Assembly (NCBI GenBank): GCA_028386065.3
Contig: JAKUCV010004712.1
Location: 1 to 64,000, forward strand
DNA from: Turnera subulata
Lineage: Eukaryota > Streptophyta > Magnoliopsida > Malpighiales > Passifloraceae
Length of the DNA stretch: 64,000 nucleotides
Direction: 5' to 3'
The position numbers were made by a program, and so were the translations under genes. Positions within the stretch are counted from its first letter, which is position 1. Every line of letters starts with the position of its first letter. The notes beneath the pieces were generated by a model. That model was given only the letters and a program-made list of their open reading frames with translations, had not been told where the DNA came from and searched no databases. Of the stretch, positions 1-15,100 are shown one piece after another.

Positions 1-198
1 TTGTCATTTTCTACTTTCTCTTCTCTTTACATTCAATTTGCCATTTGCTCTCTTATCAATCTTCAATTTCAATATTGTTTCTCTTCATTTATTTTCTTTG
101 CCATTAGATTGAATCGATTTATATCTTGCCTAGTCTCTGTGGATACGACCTTGAGTACCACGACGATTCTGTGCACTTGCAGGATTGACCACATCAGC
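1..198 (+). mobile_element. Possible LTR-retrotransposon end at left edge of the satellite
   Basis: This stretch is pyrimidine-rich and unlike the satellite that starts at about 199. Around 137-182 it reads like the 3' end of plant Ty3/gypsy LTRs: a 'ctgtggatacgacc' element, then a short spacer, then 'gtgcacttgcagg'. That resemblance is from memory of such LTRs and was not searched. The open frame through 1-210 runs on into the satellite and shows no protein motif, so I do not call it a gene. Only the right end is inside the window, so LTR length and target-site duplication cannot be judged. Confidence 0.35.
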
Positions 199-3100
199 CA
201 CGAAACTTGAAAAATTAGCCAAAGGTCATGTACTAACGCCATAAGGGAAGCACCCCTAAATTCGAAATGGGTCGTAACTTCTCATCCGGAACTCGCACTG
301 GGTCAATATTTTTACCACGTTCTTATCCGAATGCGATCTAAAGGACGGTATGAAACTACAGCCTCGCCACAAAATTTAAGAAATTAGCTAAAGGACAGTA
401 TGAAACTCCATCCTCGCCACGGAATTTCAGAAATTAGCCAAAGGTCGTGTACTAACCCCTAGGGGAAGTACTTGTAAATTCAGAAATGGGCCATAACTTC
501 TCGTCCAGAACTTGCCCTGGGTTAATATTTTTACCACGTTCTTTTCTGAACTCGATCTAAAGGACGGTATGAAACTACAGCCTCGCCACAAAATTTAAGA
601 AATTAGCCAAAGGTCGTGTACTAACACCTAGGGGAAGCACCCGTAATTTCGAAATGGGCTATAACTTCTCGTCCCAAACTCGCCCTCGGTCAATCTTTTT
701 ACCACGTTCTTGTCCAAACGCGATCTAAGGAACAGTATGAAACTCCAGTCTCGCCACAAAATTTGTGAAATTAGCCAAAGTTCGTGTACTAACCCCCTAA
801 GGGAAGCACCCCTAAATTCGAAATGGGCTGTAACTTCTCATCTGGAACTCGCACTGGGTCAATCTTTTTACCCCATTCTTATCTGAATGCGGTCTAAAGG
901 ACAGTGTGAAACTCCAGAATCGCCACGAAATTTCAGAAATTAGCCAAAGGTCGTGTACTAACCCCTAGGGGAAGTACCCGTAAATTCAGAAATGGGCCAT
1001 AACTTCTCATCTGGAACTCGCGCTGGGTTAATATTTTTACCACAATCTTATCTGAACTCGATCTAAAGGACGGTATGAAACTCAAGCCTAGCCACGAAAT
1101 TTGAGAAATTAGCCAAAGGTCGTGTACTAACCCCTAGGGGAAGCACCCGTAAATTCGAAATGGGCTACTACTTCTCGTCCCGAACTCGCCCTGGGTCAAT
1201 ATTTTTACCACGTTCTTATCCGAACGCGATCCAAAGGACGGTGTGAAACTCCAGTCTCGCCATGAAATTTGAGAAATTAGCGAAAGGTCGTGTACTAACC
1301 CCTAGGGGAAGGACCCCTAAATTCGAAATGGGCCCTAACTTAACGTCCGGAACTCGCCTTGGGTAGAGTTTTTTAGCCAAAGGACGATATGAAACTTCAG
1401 CCTCGCCATAAAATTTGAGAAATTAGCCAAAGGTCGTGTACTAACACCTAGGGGAAGCACCCGTAAATTCGAAATGTGATATAATCCGGAACTCGCCCTT
1501 GGTCAATCTTTTTACCACGTTCTTATCCGAATGCGATCTAAAGGAGAGTATGAAACTCCAGTCTCGCCACAAAATTTGTGAAATTAGCCAAAGGTCGTGT
1601 AGTAACCCCTAGAGGAAGGACCCCTAAATTCAAAATGGGCCCTAACTTCTCGTCCGGAACTCGCCTTGGGTCAAGTTTTTTACCACGTTCTTATCTGAAT
1701 GCGATCTAAAGGACGGTATCAAACTCCAGCCTCGCCACGAAATTTGAGAAATTAGCCAAAGGTCACGTACTAACCCCCGAAGGGAAGCACCCCTAAATTC
1801 GAAATGGGCTGTAACATCTCATCCGGAACTCGCACTGGGTCAATCCTTTTACCACGTTCTTATCTAAAAGCGATCTACAGGACGATGTGAAACTCCAGCC
1901 CCGCCATGAAATTTGAGAAATTAGCCAAAGGTCATGTACTAACCCCTAGGGGAAGTACCCGTAAATACGAAATCGGCCATAACTTCTCGACCGGAACTCG
2001 CCCTGGGTCAATCTTTTTACCCCGTTCCTATCTGAACGCAATCTAGAGAACGGTATGAAACTCTAGATTCATCACGAAATTTGAGAAATTAGCCAAAGGT
2101 TGTGTACTAACACCAGGCGAAGACCCGTAAATTCGAAATGGGTAAGAACTTCTCGTCCGGAACTCGTCCACGGTCAATTTTTTGCCATATTATTATCTGA
2201 ACGCGATCTAGAGGATGGTATGAAACTCCAGCCTCGCCACGAAATTTGAGAAATTAGCCAAAGGTCGTGTACTAACCCCTAGGGGAAGGACCCCTAAATT
2301 CAAAATGGGCCCTAACTTCTCGTTTGGAACTCGCCTTGGGTCAAGTTTTTTACCACAATCTTATCTGAACGCAATCTAAAGGACGGTATCAAACTCCAGC
2401 CTCGCCACGAAATTTGAGAAATTAGCCAAAGGTCATGTACTAACCCCCTAAGGGAAGCAACCCTAAATTCGAAATGGGTCCTAACTTCTCATCCGGAACT
2501 CACACTGGGTCAATCTTTTTACCACGTTCTTATCTGAATGCGGTCTAAAGGACAGTATGAAACTCCAGCCTCGTCACGAAACTTTAGAAATTAGCCAAAG
2601 GTCGTGTACTAACCCCTAGGGGAAGTACCCGTAAATTCAGAAATGGACCATGACTTCTCGTCCGGAACTCGCCCTGGGTTAAAATTTTTACCACATTCTT
2701 ATCTGAACTCGATCTAAAGGACGGTATGAAACTCCAACCTTGCCACAAAATTTGAGAAATTCGCCAAAGCTCGTGTACTAACCCCTAGGGGAAGCACCCG
2801 TAAATACGAAATGGGCTATAACTTCTCGTCCCGAACTCGCCCCGAGTTAATATTTTTACCACGTTCTTATCCGAACGCAATCTAAAGGACGGTGTGAAAC
2901 TCCAGTCTCGCCACGAAATTTGAGAAATTAGCCAAAGGTCATGTACTAACCCCTAGGGGAAGGACCCTTAAATTCGAAATGAGCTCTAACTTATCGTCCG
3001 GAACTCGCCTTGGGTCAAGTTTTTTACAACGTTCTTATCTGAATGTGATCTAAAGAGCGGTATGAAACTCCAGCCTCCCACAAAATTTGAGAAATTAGCC

Positions 3101-6100
3101 AAAGGTCGTGTACTAACCCCTCAGGGAAGTACCAATAAATTCCAAATGGGTCATAACTTCTCGTCTGGTACTTAGGTCATTTTTTTACCACGTTCTTATC
3201 TGAAAGCGATCTACAGGACGATGTGAAACTCCAGCCTCGCCACAAAATTTGAGAAATTAGCCAAAGGCCATGTACTAACCCCTAGGGGAAGTACCCGTAA
3301 ATATGAAATGGGCCATAACTTCTCGTCCGTAACTCGCCCTAGGTCAATTTTTTACCACATTCTTGTCTGAACGCGATCTAGAGAATGGTACGAAACTCCA
3401 GCCTCATCAGAAAAATTTGAGAACTTAGCCAAAGGTCGTGTACTAACCGTAGGCGAAGACCCGTAAATTGGAAATGGGCCATAACTTCTCGCCCGGAACT
3501 CGTGCTCGGTCAATCTTTTTGCCATATTCTTTTCTGAACGCGATCTAGAGGCTGGTATGAAACTCCAGCCTCGCCACCAAATTTGAGAAATTAGCCAAAG
3601 GTCGTGTACTAACCCCTAGGGGAAGTACCTATAAATTCTAATTGGCCATAACTTCTCCTCAGGAACTTAGGTCAATTTTTTTACCACGTTCTTATCCGAA
3701 CGCGATCTAAAGGACAGTATGAAACTCCATCCTCGCCACGAAATTTCAGAAATTAGCCAAAGGTCGTGTACTAACCCCTAGGGGAAGTACCTGTAAATTC
3801 AAAAATGGGCCACAACTTCTCGTCCGGAACTCACCCTGGGTTAATATTTTTACCACGTTCTTATCCGAACGTGATCTAAAGGACGGTGTGAAACTCCAGT
3901 CTCGCCACAAAATTTGTGAAATTAGCCAAAGGTCGTGTACTGATCCCTAGGAGAAGGACCCTTAAATTCAAAATGGGCCTTAACTTCTCGTTCGGAACTC
4001 GCCTTGGGTCAAGTTTTTTACCACGTTCTTTTCTGAACGCGATCTAAAGGACGGTATCAAACTCCAGCCTCGCCACGAAATTTGAGAAATTAGCCAAAGG
4101 TCATGTACTAGCCCCATAAGGGAAGCACCTCTAAATTCGAAATGGGCCGTAACTTCTCATCCGGAACTCGCACTGGGTCAATTTTTTTACCACGTTCTTA
4201 TCTGAATGCGGTCGAAAGGACAGTATGAAACTCCATCCTCGCCACAAAATTTCAGAAATTAGCCAAAGGTCGTGTACTAACCCCTAAGGGAAGTACCTGT
4301 AAATTCAGAAATAGGCCATAACTTCTCGTCCGGAACTCGCCCTGGGTTAATATTTTTACCACGTTCTTTTCTGAACTCGATCTAAAGGACGGTATGAAAC
4401 TCCAGCCTCACCACAAAAATTTGAGAAACTAGCCAAAGGTCGTGTACTAACCCCTAGGCGAAGCACGCGTAAATTCGAAATGGGCTATAACTTCTCGTCC
4501 CGAACTCGCCCTGGGTCAATATTTTTACCACGTTCTTATCCAAACGCGATCTAAAGGACGGTGTCAAACTCCAGTGTCGCCACGAAATTTGACAAATTAC
4601 CCAAAGGTCGTGTACTAACCCCTAGGGGAAGGACCCTAAATTCGAAATGAGCCCCAACGTATCGTCCGGAACTCACCTTGGGTCAAGTTTTTTACAATGT
4701 TCTTATCTGAACGTGATCTAAAGAGCGGTATGAAACTCCAGCGTCCCACAAAATTTGAGAAATTAGCCAAAGGTCGTGTACTAACCCCGAGGGGAAGTAC
4801 CTATAAATTTCAAATGGGTCTTAACTTCTCGTGTGGAAATTAAGTCAATCTTTTTACCAGGTTCTTATCTGAAAGCGATCTACAGGACGATGTGAAACTC
4901 CAGCCTCGCCACAAAATTTGAGAAATTAGCCAAAGGCCCTGTACTAACCCTTAGGGGAAGTACCCGTAAATACGAAATGGGCCATAACTTCTCGTCCGGA
5001 ACTCGCCCTGGGTCAATCTTTTTACCACGTTCTTATCTGAAAGCGATCTAGAGAACAGTATGAAACTCCAGCCTCATCACGAAATTTGAGAAATTAGCCA
5101 AAGTTCGTGTACTAACCCTAGGCGAAGACCCGTAAATTCGAAATGGGCCATAACTTTTCGTCCGGAACTCGTCCTCGGTAAATCTTTTTGCCATATTCTT
5201 ATCTGAACGCGATCTAGAGGATGGTATGAAACTCCAGCCTCGCCACAAAATTTGAGAAATTAGCCAAAGGTCGTGTACTAACCCCTAAGGGAAGTACCTA
5301 TAATTTCCAAATGGGCCATAACTTCTCGTCTGGAACATAGGTCAAACTTTTTACCATGTTCTTATCCGAACGCGCTCTAAATGACAGTATGAAACTCCAG
5401 TCTCGACACAAAATTTGTGAAATTAGCCAAAGGTCGTGTACTAACCCCTAGGGGAAGGACCCCTAAATTCAAAATGGGCCCTAACTTCTCGTTCGGAACT
5501 TGCCTTGGGTCAAGTTTTTTACCACGTTCTTATCTGAACGCGATCTAAAGGACGGTATCAAACTCCAGCCTCGCCACGAAATTTGAGAAATTAGCCAAAG
5601 GTCATGTACTAACCCCCTAAGGGAAGCACCCCTAAATTCGAAATGGGCTGCAACTTCTCATTCGAAACTCGCACTGGGTCAATTTTTTTACCACGTTCTT
5701 ATCTGAAAGCATTCTACAGGACGATGTGAAACTCCAGCCTCGCCACGAAATTTTAGAAATTAGCCAAAGGCCATGTACTAACCCCTAGGGGAAGTACCCG
5801 TAAATACGAAATCGGCCATAACTTCTCGTCCGAAACTCGCCCTGGGTCAATCTTTTTACCATGTTCTTATCTGAACGCGATCTAGAGAACGGTATCAAAC
5901 TCCAGCCTCATCACGAAATTTGAGAAATTAGCCAAAGGTCGTGTGCTAACTCTAGGGGAAGACCTGTAAATTCGAAATGGGCCATAACTTCTCGTCCGGA
6001 ACTCGTCCTCGATCAATTTTTTTGCCATATTCTTATCTGAACGCGATCTAGAGGATGGTATGAAACTTCAGCCTCGCCACGAAATTTGAGAAAATAGGCA

Positions 6101-9100
6101 AAGGTCGTGTACTAACCCCTAGGGGAAGTACCTATAAATTCCAAATGGGCCATATCTTTTCGTCTGGAACTTAGGTCAATTTTTTTACCACGTTCTTATC
6201 CGAACGCGATCTAAAGGACAGTATGAAACTCCAGTCTCGCCACAAAATTTGTGAAATTAGCCAAAGGTCGTGTACTAAGCCCTAAGGGAAGGAGCCGTAA
6301 ATTCAAAATGGGCCGTAACTTCTCGTCCGGAACTCGCCTTGGGTCAAGTTTTTTACCATGTTCTTATCTGAACGCGATCTAAAGGACGGTATCAAACTCC
6401 AGCCTCGCCACGAAATTTGAGAAATTAGCCAAAGGTCATGTACTAACCCCCTAAGGGGAAGCACCCCTAAATTCGAAATGGGTCGTAACTTCTCATCCGG
6501 AACTCGCTCTAGGCCAATCTTTTTACCACGTTCTTATCTGAATGCGGTCTAAAGGACAGTTTGAAACTCCATCCTCACCAGGAAATTCTAGAAATTAGCC
6601 AAAGGTCGTGTACTAACCCCTAGGGGAAGTACTTGTAAATTCAGAAATGGGCCATAACTTCTCGTCCAGAACTCGCCCTGGGTTATTATTTTTACCACGT
6701 TCTTATCCGAACGCGATCTAAAGGACAGTATGAAACTCCAGTCGCGCCACGAAATTTGAGAAATTAGCCAAAGGTCGTGTACTAACCCTAGGCGAAGACC
6801 CGTAAATTCGAAATGGGCCATAACTTCTCGTCCGGAACTCGTCCTCGGTCAATCTTTTGGCCATATTCTTATCTGAACGCGATCTCGAGGATGGTATGAA
6901 ACTTCAGCCTAACCACGAAATTTGAGAAATTAGCCAAAGGTCGTGTACTAACCCCTAGGGGAAGTACCTATAAATTCCAAATGGGCCATATCGTCTCGTC
7001 TGGAACTTAGGTCAATCTTTTTACCACGTTCTTATCCGAACGCGATCTAAAGGACAGTATGAAACTCCAGTCTCGCCACAAAATTTGTGAAATTAGCCAA
7101 AGGTCGTGTACAAAGCCCTAGGGGAAGGAGCCGTAAATTCAAAATGTGCCGTAACTTCTCGTCCGGAACTCACCTTGGGTCAAGTTTTTTACCACGTTCT
7201 TATCTGAACGCGATCTAAAGGACGGTATCAAACTCCAGCCTCGCCACGAAATTTGAGAAATTAGCCAAAGGTCATGTACTAACCCCCTAAGGGAAGCACC
7301 CCTAAATTCGAAATGGGTCGTAACTTCTCATCCGGAACTCGCACTGGGCCAATCTTTTTACCACGTTCTTATCTGAATGCGGTCTAAAGGACAGTTTGAA
7401 ACTCCATCCTCACCAGGAAATTCTAGAAATTAGCCAAAGGTCGTGTACTAACCCCTAGGGGAAGTACTTGTAAATTCAGAAATGGGCCATAACTTCTCGT
7501 CCAGAACTCGCCCTGGGTTAATATTTTTACCACGTTCTTATCCGAACGCGATCTAAAGGACAATATGAAACTCCAGTCTCGCCACAAAATTTGTGAAATT
7601 AGCCAAAGGTCGTGTACTAACCCCTAGGGGAAGGACCCCTAAATTCAAACTGGGCCCTAACTTCTCGTTCGGAGCTTGCCTTGGGTCAAGTTTTTTACCA
7701 CGTTCTTATCTGAAGGCGATCTAAAGGACGGTATCAAACTCCAGCCTCGCCACGAAATTTGAGAAATTAGCCAAAGGTCATGTACTAACCCCCTAAGGGA
7801 AGCACCCCTAAATTCGAAATGGGCTGCAACTTCTCATCCGGAACTCGCACTGGGTCAATCTTTTTACCACGGTCTTATCTGAAAGCGTTCTACAGGACGA
7901 TGTGAAACTCCAGCCTCGCCACGAAATTTTAGAAATTAGCCAAAGGCCATGTACTAACCCCTAGGGGAAGTACCCGTAAATACGAAATCGGCCATAACTT
8001 CTCGTCCGAAACTCGCCCTGGGTCAATCTTTTTACCATGTTCTTATCTGAACGCGATCTAGAGAACGGTATCAAACTCCAGCCTCATCACGAAATTTGAG
8101 AAATTAGCCAAAGGTCGTGTGCTAACTCTAGGGGAAGACCTGTAAATTCGAAATGGGCCATAACTTCTCGTCCGGAACTCTTCCTCGATCAATTTTTTTG
8201 CCATATTCTTATCTGAACGCGATCTAGAGGATGGTTTGAAACTCCAGCCTCGCCACGAAATTTGAGAAAATAGGCAAAGGTCGTGTACTAACCCCTAAGG
8301 GGAAGCACCCCTAAATTCGAAATGGGTCGTAACTTCTCATCCGGAACTCGCACTAGGCCAATCTTTTTACCACGTTCTTATCTGAATGCGGTCTAAAGGA
8401 CAGTTTGAAACTCCATCCTCACCAGGAAATTCTAGAAATTAGCCAAAGGTCGTGTACTAACCCCTAGGGGAAGTACTTGTAAATTCAGAAATGGGCCATA
8501 ACTTCTCGTCCAGAACTCGCCCTGGGTTAATATTTTTACCACGTTCTTATCCGAACGCGATCTAAAGGACAGTATGAAACTCCAGTCTCGCCACGAAATT
8601 TGAGAAATTAGCCAAAGGTCGTGTACTAACCCTAGGCGAAGACCCGTAAATTCGAAATGGGCCATAACTTCTCGTCCGGAACTCGTCCTCGGTCAATCTT
8701 TTTGCCATATTCTTATCTGAACGCGATCTAGAGGATGGTATGAAACTTCAGCCTCGCCACGAAATTTGAGAAATTAGCCAAAGGTCGTGTACTAACCCCT
8801 AGGGGAAGTACCTATAAATTCCAAATGGGCCATATCTTCTCGTCTGGAACTTAGGTCAATCTTTTTACCACGTTCTTATCCGAACGCGATCTAAAGGACA
8901 GTATCAAACTCCAGCCTCGCCACGAAATTTGAGAAATTAGCCAAAGGTCCTGTACTAACCCCCTAAGGGAAGCACCCCTAAATTCGAAATGGGTCGTAAC
9001 TTCTCATCCGGAACTCGCACTGGGCCAATCTTTTTACCACGTTCTTATCTGAATGCGGTCTAAAGGACAGTTTGAAACTCCATCCTCACCAGGAAATTCT

Positions 9101-12100
9101 AGAAATTAGCCAAAGGTCGTGTACTAACCCCTAGGGGAAGTACCTGTAAATTCAGAAATGGGCCATAACTTCTCGTCCAGAACTCGCCCTGGGTTAATAT
9201 TTTTACCACGTTCTTATCCGAACGCGATCTAAAGGACAATATGAAACTTCAGTCTCGCCACAAAATTTGTGAAATTAGCCAAAGGTCGTGTACTAACCCC
9301 TAGGGGAAGGACCCCTAAATTCAAAATGGGCCCTAACTTCTCGTCCGGAACTTGCCTTGGGTCAAATTTTTTACCACGTTCTTATCTGAACGCGATCTAT
9401 GGGACAGTATCAAACTCTAGCCTCGCCACAAAATTTGAGAAATTAGCCAAAGGTCATGTACTAACCCCCTAAGGGAAGCACCCCTAAATTCGAAATGGGC
9501 TGTAACTTCTCATCCGGAACTCGCACTGGGTCAATCTTTTTACCCCATTCTTATCTGAATGCGGTCTAAAAGACAGTGTGAAACTCCAGAATCGCCACGA
9601 AATTTCAGAAATTAGCCAAAGGTCGTGTACTAACCCCTAAGGGAAGTACCTGTAAATTTAGAAATGGGCCATAACTTCTCGTCCGGAACTCGCCCTGGGT
9701 TAATATTTTTACCACGATCATATCTGAACTCGATCTAAAGGACGGTATGAAACTCCAGCCTAGCCATAAAATTTGAGAAATTAGCCAAAGGTCGTGTACT
9801 AACCCCTAGGGGAAGCACCCGTAAATTCGAAATGGGCTATAACTTCTCGTCCCGAACTCGCCCTCGGTCAACATTTTTACCACGTTCTTATCCGAACGCG
9901 GTCTAATGGACGGTGTGAAACTCCAGTCTCGCCACGAAATTTGAGAAATTAGCCATAGGTCGTGTACTAACCCCTAGGGGAAGGACCCCTAAATTCGAAA
10001 TGGGCCCTAACTTATCGTTCGGAACTCGCCTTGGGTCAAGTTTTTTACAACGTTCTTATCTGAATGTGATCTAAAGAGCGGTATGAAACTCCAGCCTCGC
10101 CACCAAATTTGAGAAATTAGCCAAAGGTCGTGTACTAACCCCTAGGGGAAGTACCTATAAATTCCAATTGGCCATAACTTCTCGTCAGGAACTTAGGTCA
10201 ATTTTTTTACCACGTTCTTATCCGAACGCGATCTAAAGGACAGTATGAAACTCCATCCTCGCCACGAAATTTCAGAAATTAGCCAAAAATCGTGTACTAA
10301 CCCCTAGGGGAAGTACCTGTAAATTCAAAAATGGGCCATAACTTCTCGTCCGGAACTCGCCCTGGGTTAATATTTTTACCACATTCTTATCCGAACGTGA
10401 TCTAAAGGACGGTGTGAAACTCCAGTCTCGCCACAAAATTTGTGAAATTAGCCAAAGGTCGTGTACTAATCCCTAGGGGAAGGACCCTTAAATTCAAAAT
10501 GGGCCCTAACTTCTCGTTTGGAACTCGCCTTGGGTCAAGTTTTTTACCACGTTCTTATCTGAACGCGATTTAAAGGACGGTATCAAACTCCAGCCTCGCC
10601 ACGAAATTTCAGAAATTAGCCAAAGGTCTTGTTCTAACCCCCTAAGGGAAGCACCCCTAAATTCGAAGTGGGCCGTAACTTCTCATCCGGAACTCGCTCT
10701 AATCTTTTTACCACGTTCTTATTTGAATGCGGTCTAAAGGACAGTATGAAACTCCAGCCTCGCCACGAAACTTTAGAAATTAGCCAAAGGTCGTGTACCC
10801 TAGGGGAATTACCCGTAAATTCAGAAATGGGCCATAACTTCTCGTCCGGAACTCGCCCTGGGTTAAAATTTTTACCACATTCTTATCTGAACTCGATCTA
10901 AAGAACGGTATGAAACTCCAACCTCGCCACAAAATTTGAGAAATTCGCCAAAGGTCGTGTACTAACCCCTAGGGGAAGCACCCGTAAATACGAAATGGGC
11001 TATAACTTCTCGTCCCGAACATGCCCCAGGTAAATATTTTTACCACGTTCTTATCCGAACGCGATCTAAAGGACGGTGTGAAACTCCAGTCTCGCCACAA
11101 AATTTGAGAAATTAGCCAAAGGTCATGTACTAACCCCTAGGGGAAGGACCCTTAAATTCGAAATGAGCCCTAACTTATCGTCCGGAACTCGCCTTGGGTC
11201 AAGTTTTTTACAACGTTCTTATCTGAACGTGATCTAAAGAGCGGTATGAAACTCCAGCCTCCCACAAAATTTGAGAAATTAGCCAAAGGTCGTGTACTAA
11301 CCCCTGAGGGAAGTACCTATAAATTCCAAATGGGTCATAACTTCTCGTCTGGAACTTTGGTCATTTTTTTACCACGTTCTTATCTGAAAGCGATCTACAG
11401 GGCGATGTGAAACTCCAGCCTCGCCACGAAATTTAAGAAATTAGCCAAAGGCCATGTACTAACCCCTAGGGGAAGTACCCGTAAATACGAAATGGGCCAT
11501 AACTTCTCGTCCGGAACTCGCCCTTGGTCAATTTTTTACCACGTTCTTGTCTGAACGCGATCTAGAGAATGTACGAAACTCCAGCCTCATCAGAAAAATT
11601 TGAGATCTTAGCCAAAGGTCGTGTACTAACCGTAGGCGAAGACCCGTAAATTGGAAATGGGCCATAACTTCTTGCCCGGAACTCGTGCTCGGTCAATCTT
11701 TTTGCCATATTCTTTTCTGAACGTGATCTAGAGGCTGGTATGAAACTTCAGCCTCACCACGAAATTTGAGAAATTAGCCAAAGGTCGTGTACTATCCCCT
11801 AGGGGAAGTACCTGTAAATTCAAAAATGGGCCACAACTTCTCGTCCGGAACTCACCCTGGGTTAATATTTTTACCACGTTCTTATCCGAACGTGATCTAA
11901 AGGACGGTGTGAAACACCAGTCTCGACACAAAATTTGTGAAATTAGCCAAAGGTCATGTACTAATCCCTAGGGGAAGGACCCTTAAATTCAAAATGGGCC
12001 CTAACTTCTCGTTCGGAACTCGCCTTGGGTCAAGTTTTTTACCACGTTCTTTTCTGAACGCGATCTAAAGGACGGTATCAAACTCTAGCCTCGCCACGAA

Positions 12101-15100
12101 ATTTGAGAAATTAGCCAAAGGTCATGTACTAGCCCCCTAAGGGAAGCACCCCTAAATTCGAAATGGGCCGTAACTTCTCATCCGAAACTCGCACTGGGTC
12201 AATTTTTTTACCACGTTCTTATCTGAATGCGGTCGAAAGGACAGTATGAAACTCCATCCTCGCCACAAAATTTCAGAAATTAGCCAAAGGTCGTGTACTA
12301 ACCCCTAAGGGAAGTACCTGTAAATTCAGAAATGGGCCATAACTTCTCGTCCGGAACTCGCCCTGGGTTAATATTTTTACCACATTCTTTTCTGAACTCG
12401 ATCTAAAGGACGGTATGAAACTCCAGCCTCACCACAAAAATTTGAGAAACTAGCCAAAGGTCGTGTACTAACCCCTAGGGGAAGTACCTATAATTTCCAA
12501 ATGGGCCATAACTTCTCGTCTGGAACATAGGTCAAACTTTTTACCATGTTCTTATCCGAACGCGCTCTAAATGACAGTATGAAACTCCAGTCTCGACACA
12601 AAATTTTTGAAATTAGCCAAAGGTCGTGTACTAACCCCTAGGGGAAGGACCCCTAAATTCAAAATGGGCCCTAACTTCTCGTTCGGAACTTGCCTTGGGT
12701 CAAGTTTTTTACCACGTTCTTATCTGAACGCGATCTAAAGGACGGTATCAAACTCCAGCCTCGCCACGAAATTTGAGAAATTAGCCAAAGGTCATGTACT
12801 AACCCCCTAAGGGAAGCACCCCTAAATTCGAAATGGGCTGCAATTTCTCATCCGGAACTCGCACTGGGTCAATCTTTTTACCACGTTCTTATCTGAAAGC
12901 GTTCTACAGGACGATGTGAAACTCCAGCCTCGCCACGAAATTTTAGAAATTAGCCAAAGGCCATGTACTAACCCCTAGGGGAAGTACCTGTAAATACGAA
13001 ATCGGCCATAACTTCTCGTCCGAAACTCGCCCTGGGTCAATCTTTTTACCATGTTCTTATCTAAACGCGATCTAGAGAACGGTATCAAACTCCAGCCTCA
13101 TCACGAAATTTGAGAAATTAGCCAAAGGTCGTGTGCTAACTCTAGGCGAAGACCTGTAAATTCGAAATGGGCCATAACTTCTCGTCCAGAACTCGTCCGG
13201 AACTCGTCCTCGGTCAATTTTTTTGCCATATTCTTATCTGAACGCGATCTAGAGGATGGTATGAAACTCCAGCCTCGCCATGAAATTTGAGAAATTAGCC
13301 AAAGGTCGTGTACTAACCCCTAGGGGAAGTACCTATAAATTCCAAATGGGCCATATCTTCTCGTCTGGAACTTAGGTCAATCTTTTTACCACGTTCTTAT
13401 CCGAACGCGATCTAAAGGACAGTATGAAACTCCAGTCTCGCCACAAAATTTGTGATATTAGCCAAAGGTCGTGTACTAAGCCCTAGGGGAAGGAGCCGTA
13501 AATTCAAAATGGGCCGTAACTTCTCGTCCGGAACTCGCCTTGGGTCAAGTTTTTTACCACGTTCTTATCTGAACGTGATCTAAAGGACGGTATAAAACTC
13601 CAGCCTCGCCACGAAATTTGAGAAATTAGCCAAAGGTCATGTACTAACCCCGTAAGGGAAGCACCCCTAAATTCGAAATGGGTCGTAACTTCTCTTCCGG
13701 AAATCGCACTGGGCCAATCTTTTTACCACGTTCTTATCTGAATGCGGTCTAAAGGACAGTTTGAAACTCCATCCTCACCAGGAAATTCTAGAAATTAGCC
13801 AAAGGTCGTGTACTAACCCCTAGGGGAAGTACTTGTAAATTCAGAAATGGGCCATAACTTCTCGTCCAGAACTCGCCCTGGGTTAATGTTTTTACCACGT
13901 TCTTATCCGAACACGATCTAAAGGACAGTATGAAACTCCAGTCTCGCCACGAAATTTGAGAAATTAGCCAAAGGTCGTGTACTAACCCTAGGCGAAGACC
14001 CGTAAATTCGAAATGGGCCATAACTTCTCGTCCGGAACTCGTCCTCGGTCAATCTTTTTGCCATATTCTTATTTGAACGTGATCTAGAGGATGGTATGAA
14101 ACTTCAGCCTCGCCACGAAATTTGAGAAATTAGCCAAAGGTCGTGTACTAACCCCTAGGGGAAGTACCTATAAATTCCAAATGGGCCATATCTTCTCGTC
14201 TGGAACTTAGTTCAATCTTTTTACCACGTTCTTATCCGAACGCGATCTAAAGGACAGTATGAAACTCCAGTCTCGCCACAAAATTTGTGAAATTAGCCAT
14301 AGGTCGTGTACTAAGCCCTAGGGGAAGGAGCTGTAAATTCAAAGTGGGCCGTAACTTCTCGTCCGGAACTCGCCTTGGGTCAAGTTTTTTACCACGTTCT
14401 TATCTGAATGCAATCTAAAGGACGGTATCAAACTCCAGCCTCGCCATGAAATTTGAGAAATTAGCCAAAGGTCATGTACTAACCCCCTAAGGGAAGCACC
14501 CCTAAATTCGAGATGGGTCGTAACTTCTCATCCGGAACTCGCACTGGGCCAATCTTTTTACCACGTTCTTATCTGAATGCGGTCTAAAGGACAGTTTGAA
14601 ATTCCATCCTCACCAGGAAATTCTAGAAATTAGCCAAAGGTCGTGTACTAGCCCCTAGGGGAAGTACTTGTAAATTCAGAAATGGGCCATAACTTCTCGT
14701 CCAGAACTCGCCCTGGGTTAATATTTTTACCACGTTCTTATCCGAACGCGATCTAAAGGACAGTATGAAACTCCAGTCTCGCCACAAAATTTGTGAAATT
14801 AGCCAAAGGTCGTGTACTAACCCCTAGGGGAAGGACCCCTAAATTCAAAATGGGCCCTAACTTCTCGTCCAGAACTTGCCTTGGGTCAAGTTTTTTACCA
14901 CGTTCTTATCTGAACGCGATCTAAGGGATAGTATCAAACTCTAGCCTCGCCACAAAATTTGAGAAATTAGCCAAAGGTCATGTACTAACCCCCTAAGGGA
15001 AGCACCCCTAAATTCGAAATGGGCTGTAACTTCTCATTCGGAACTCGCACTGGGTCAATCTTTTTACCCCATTCTTATCTGAATGCGGTCTAAAGGACAG

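Noticed and set aside
1..210. 69-codon plus-strand frame at the window start
   Set aside because: Open at the edge, rich in Phe/Ser/Leu from pyrimidine tracts, and it runs into satellite; no domain.
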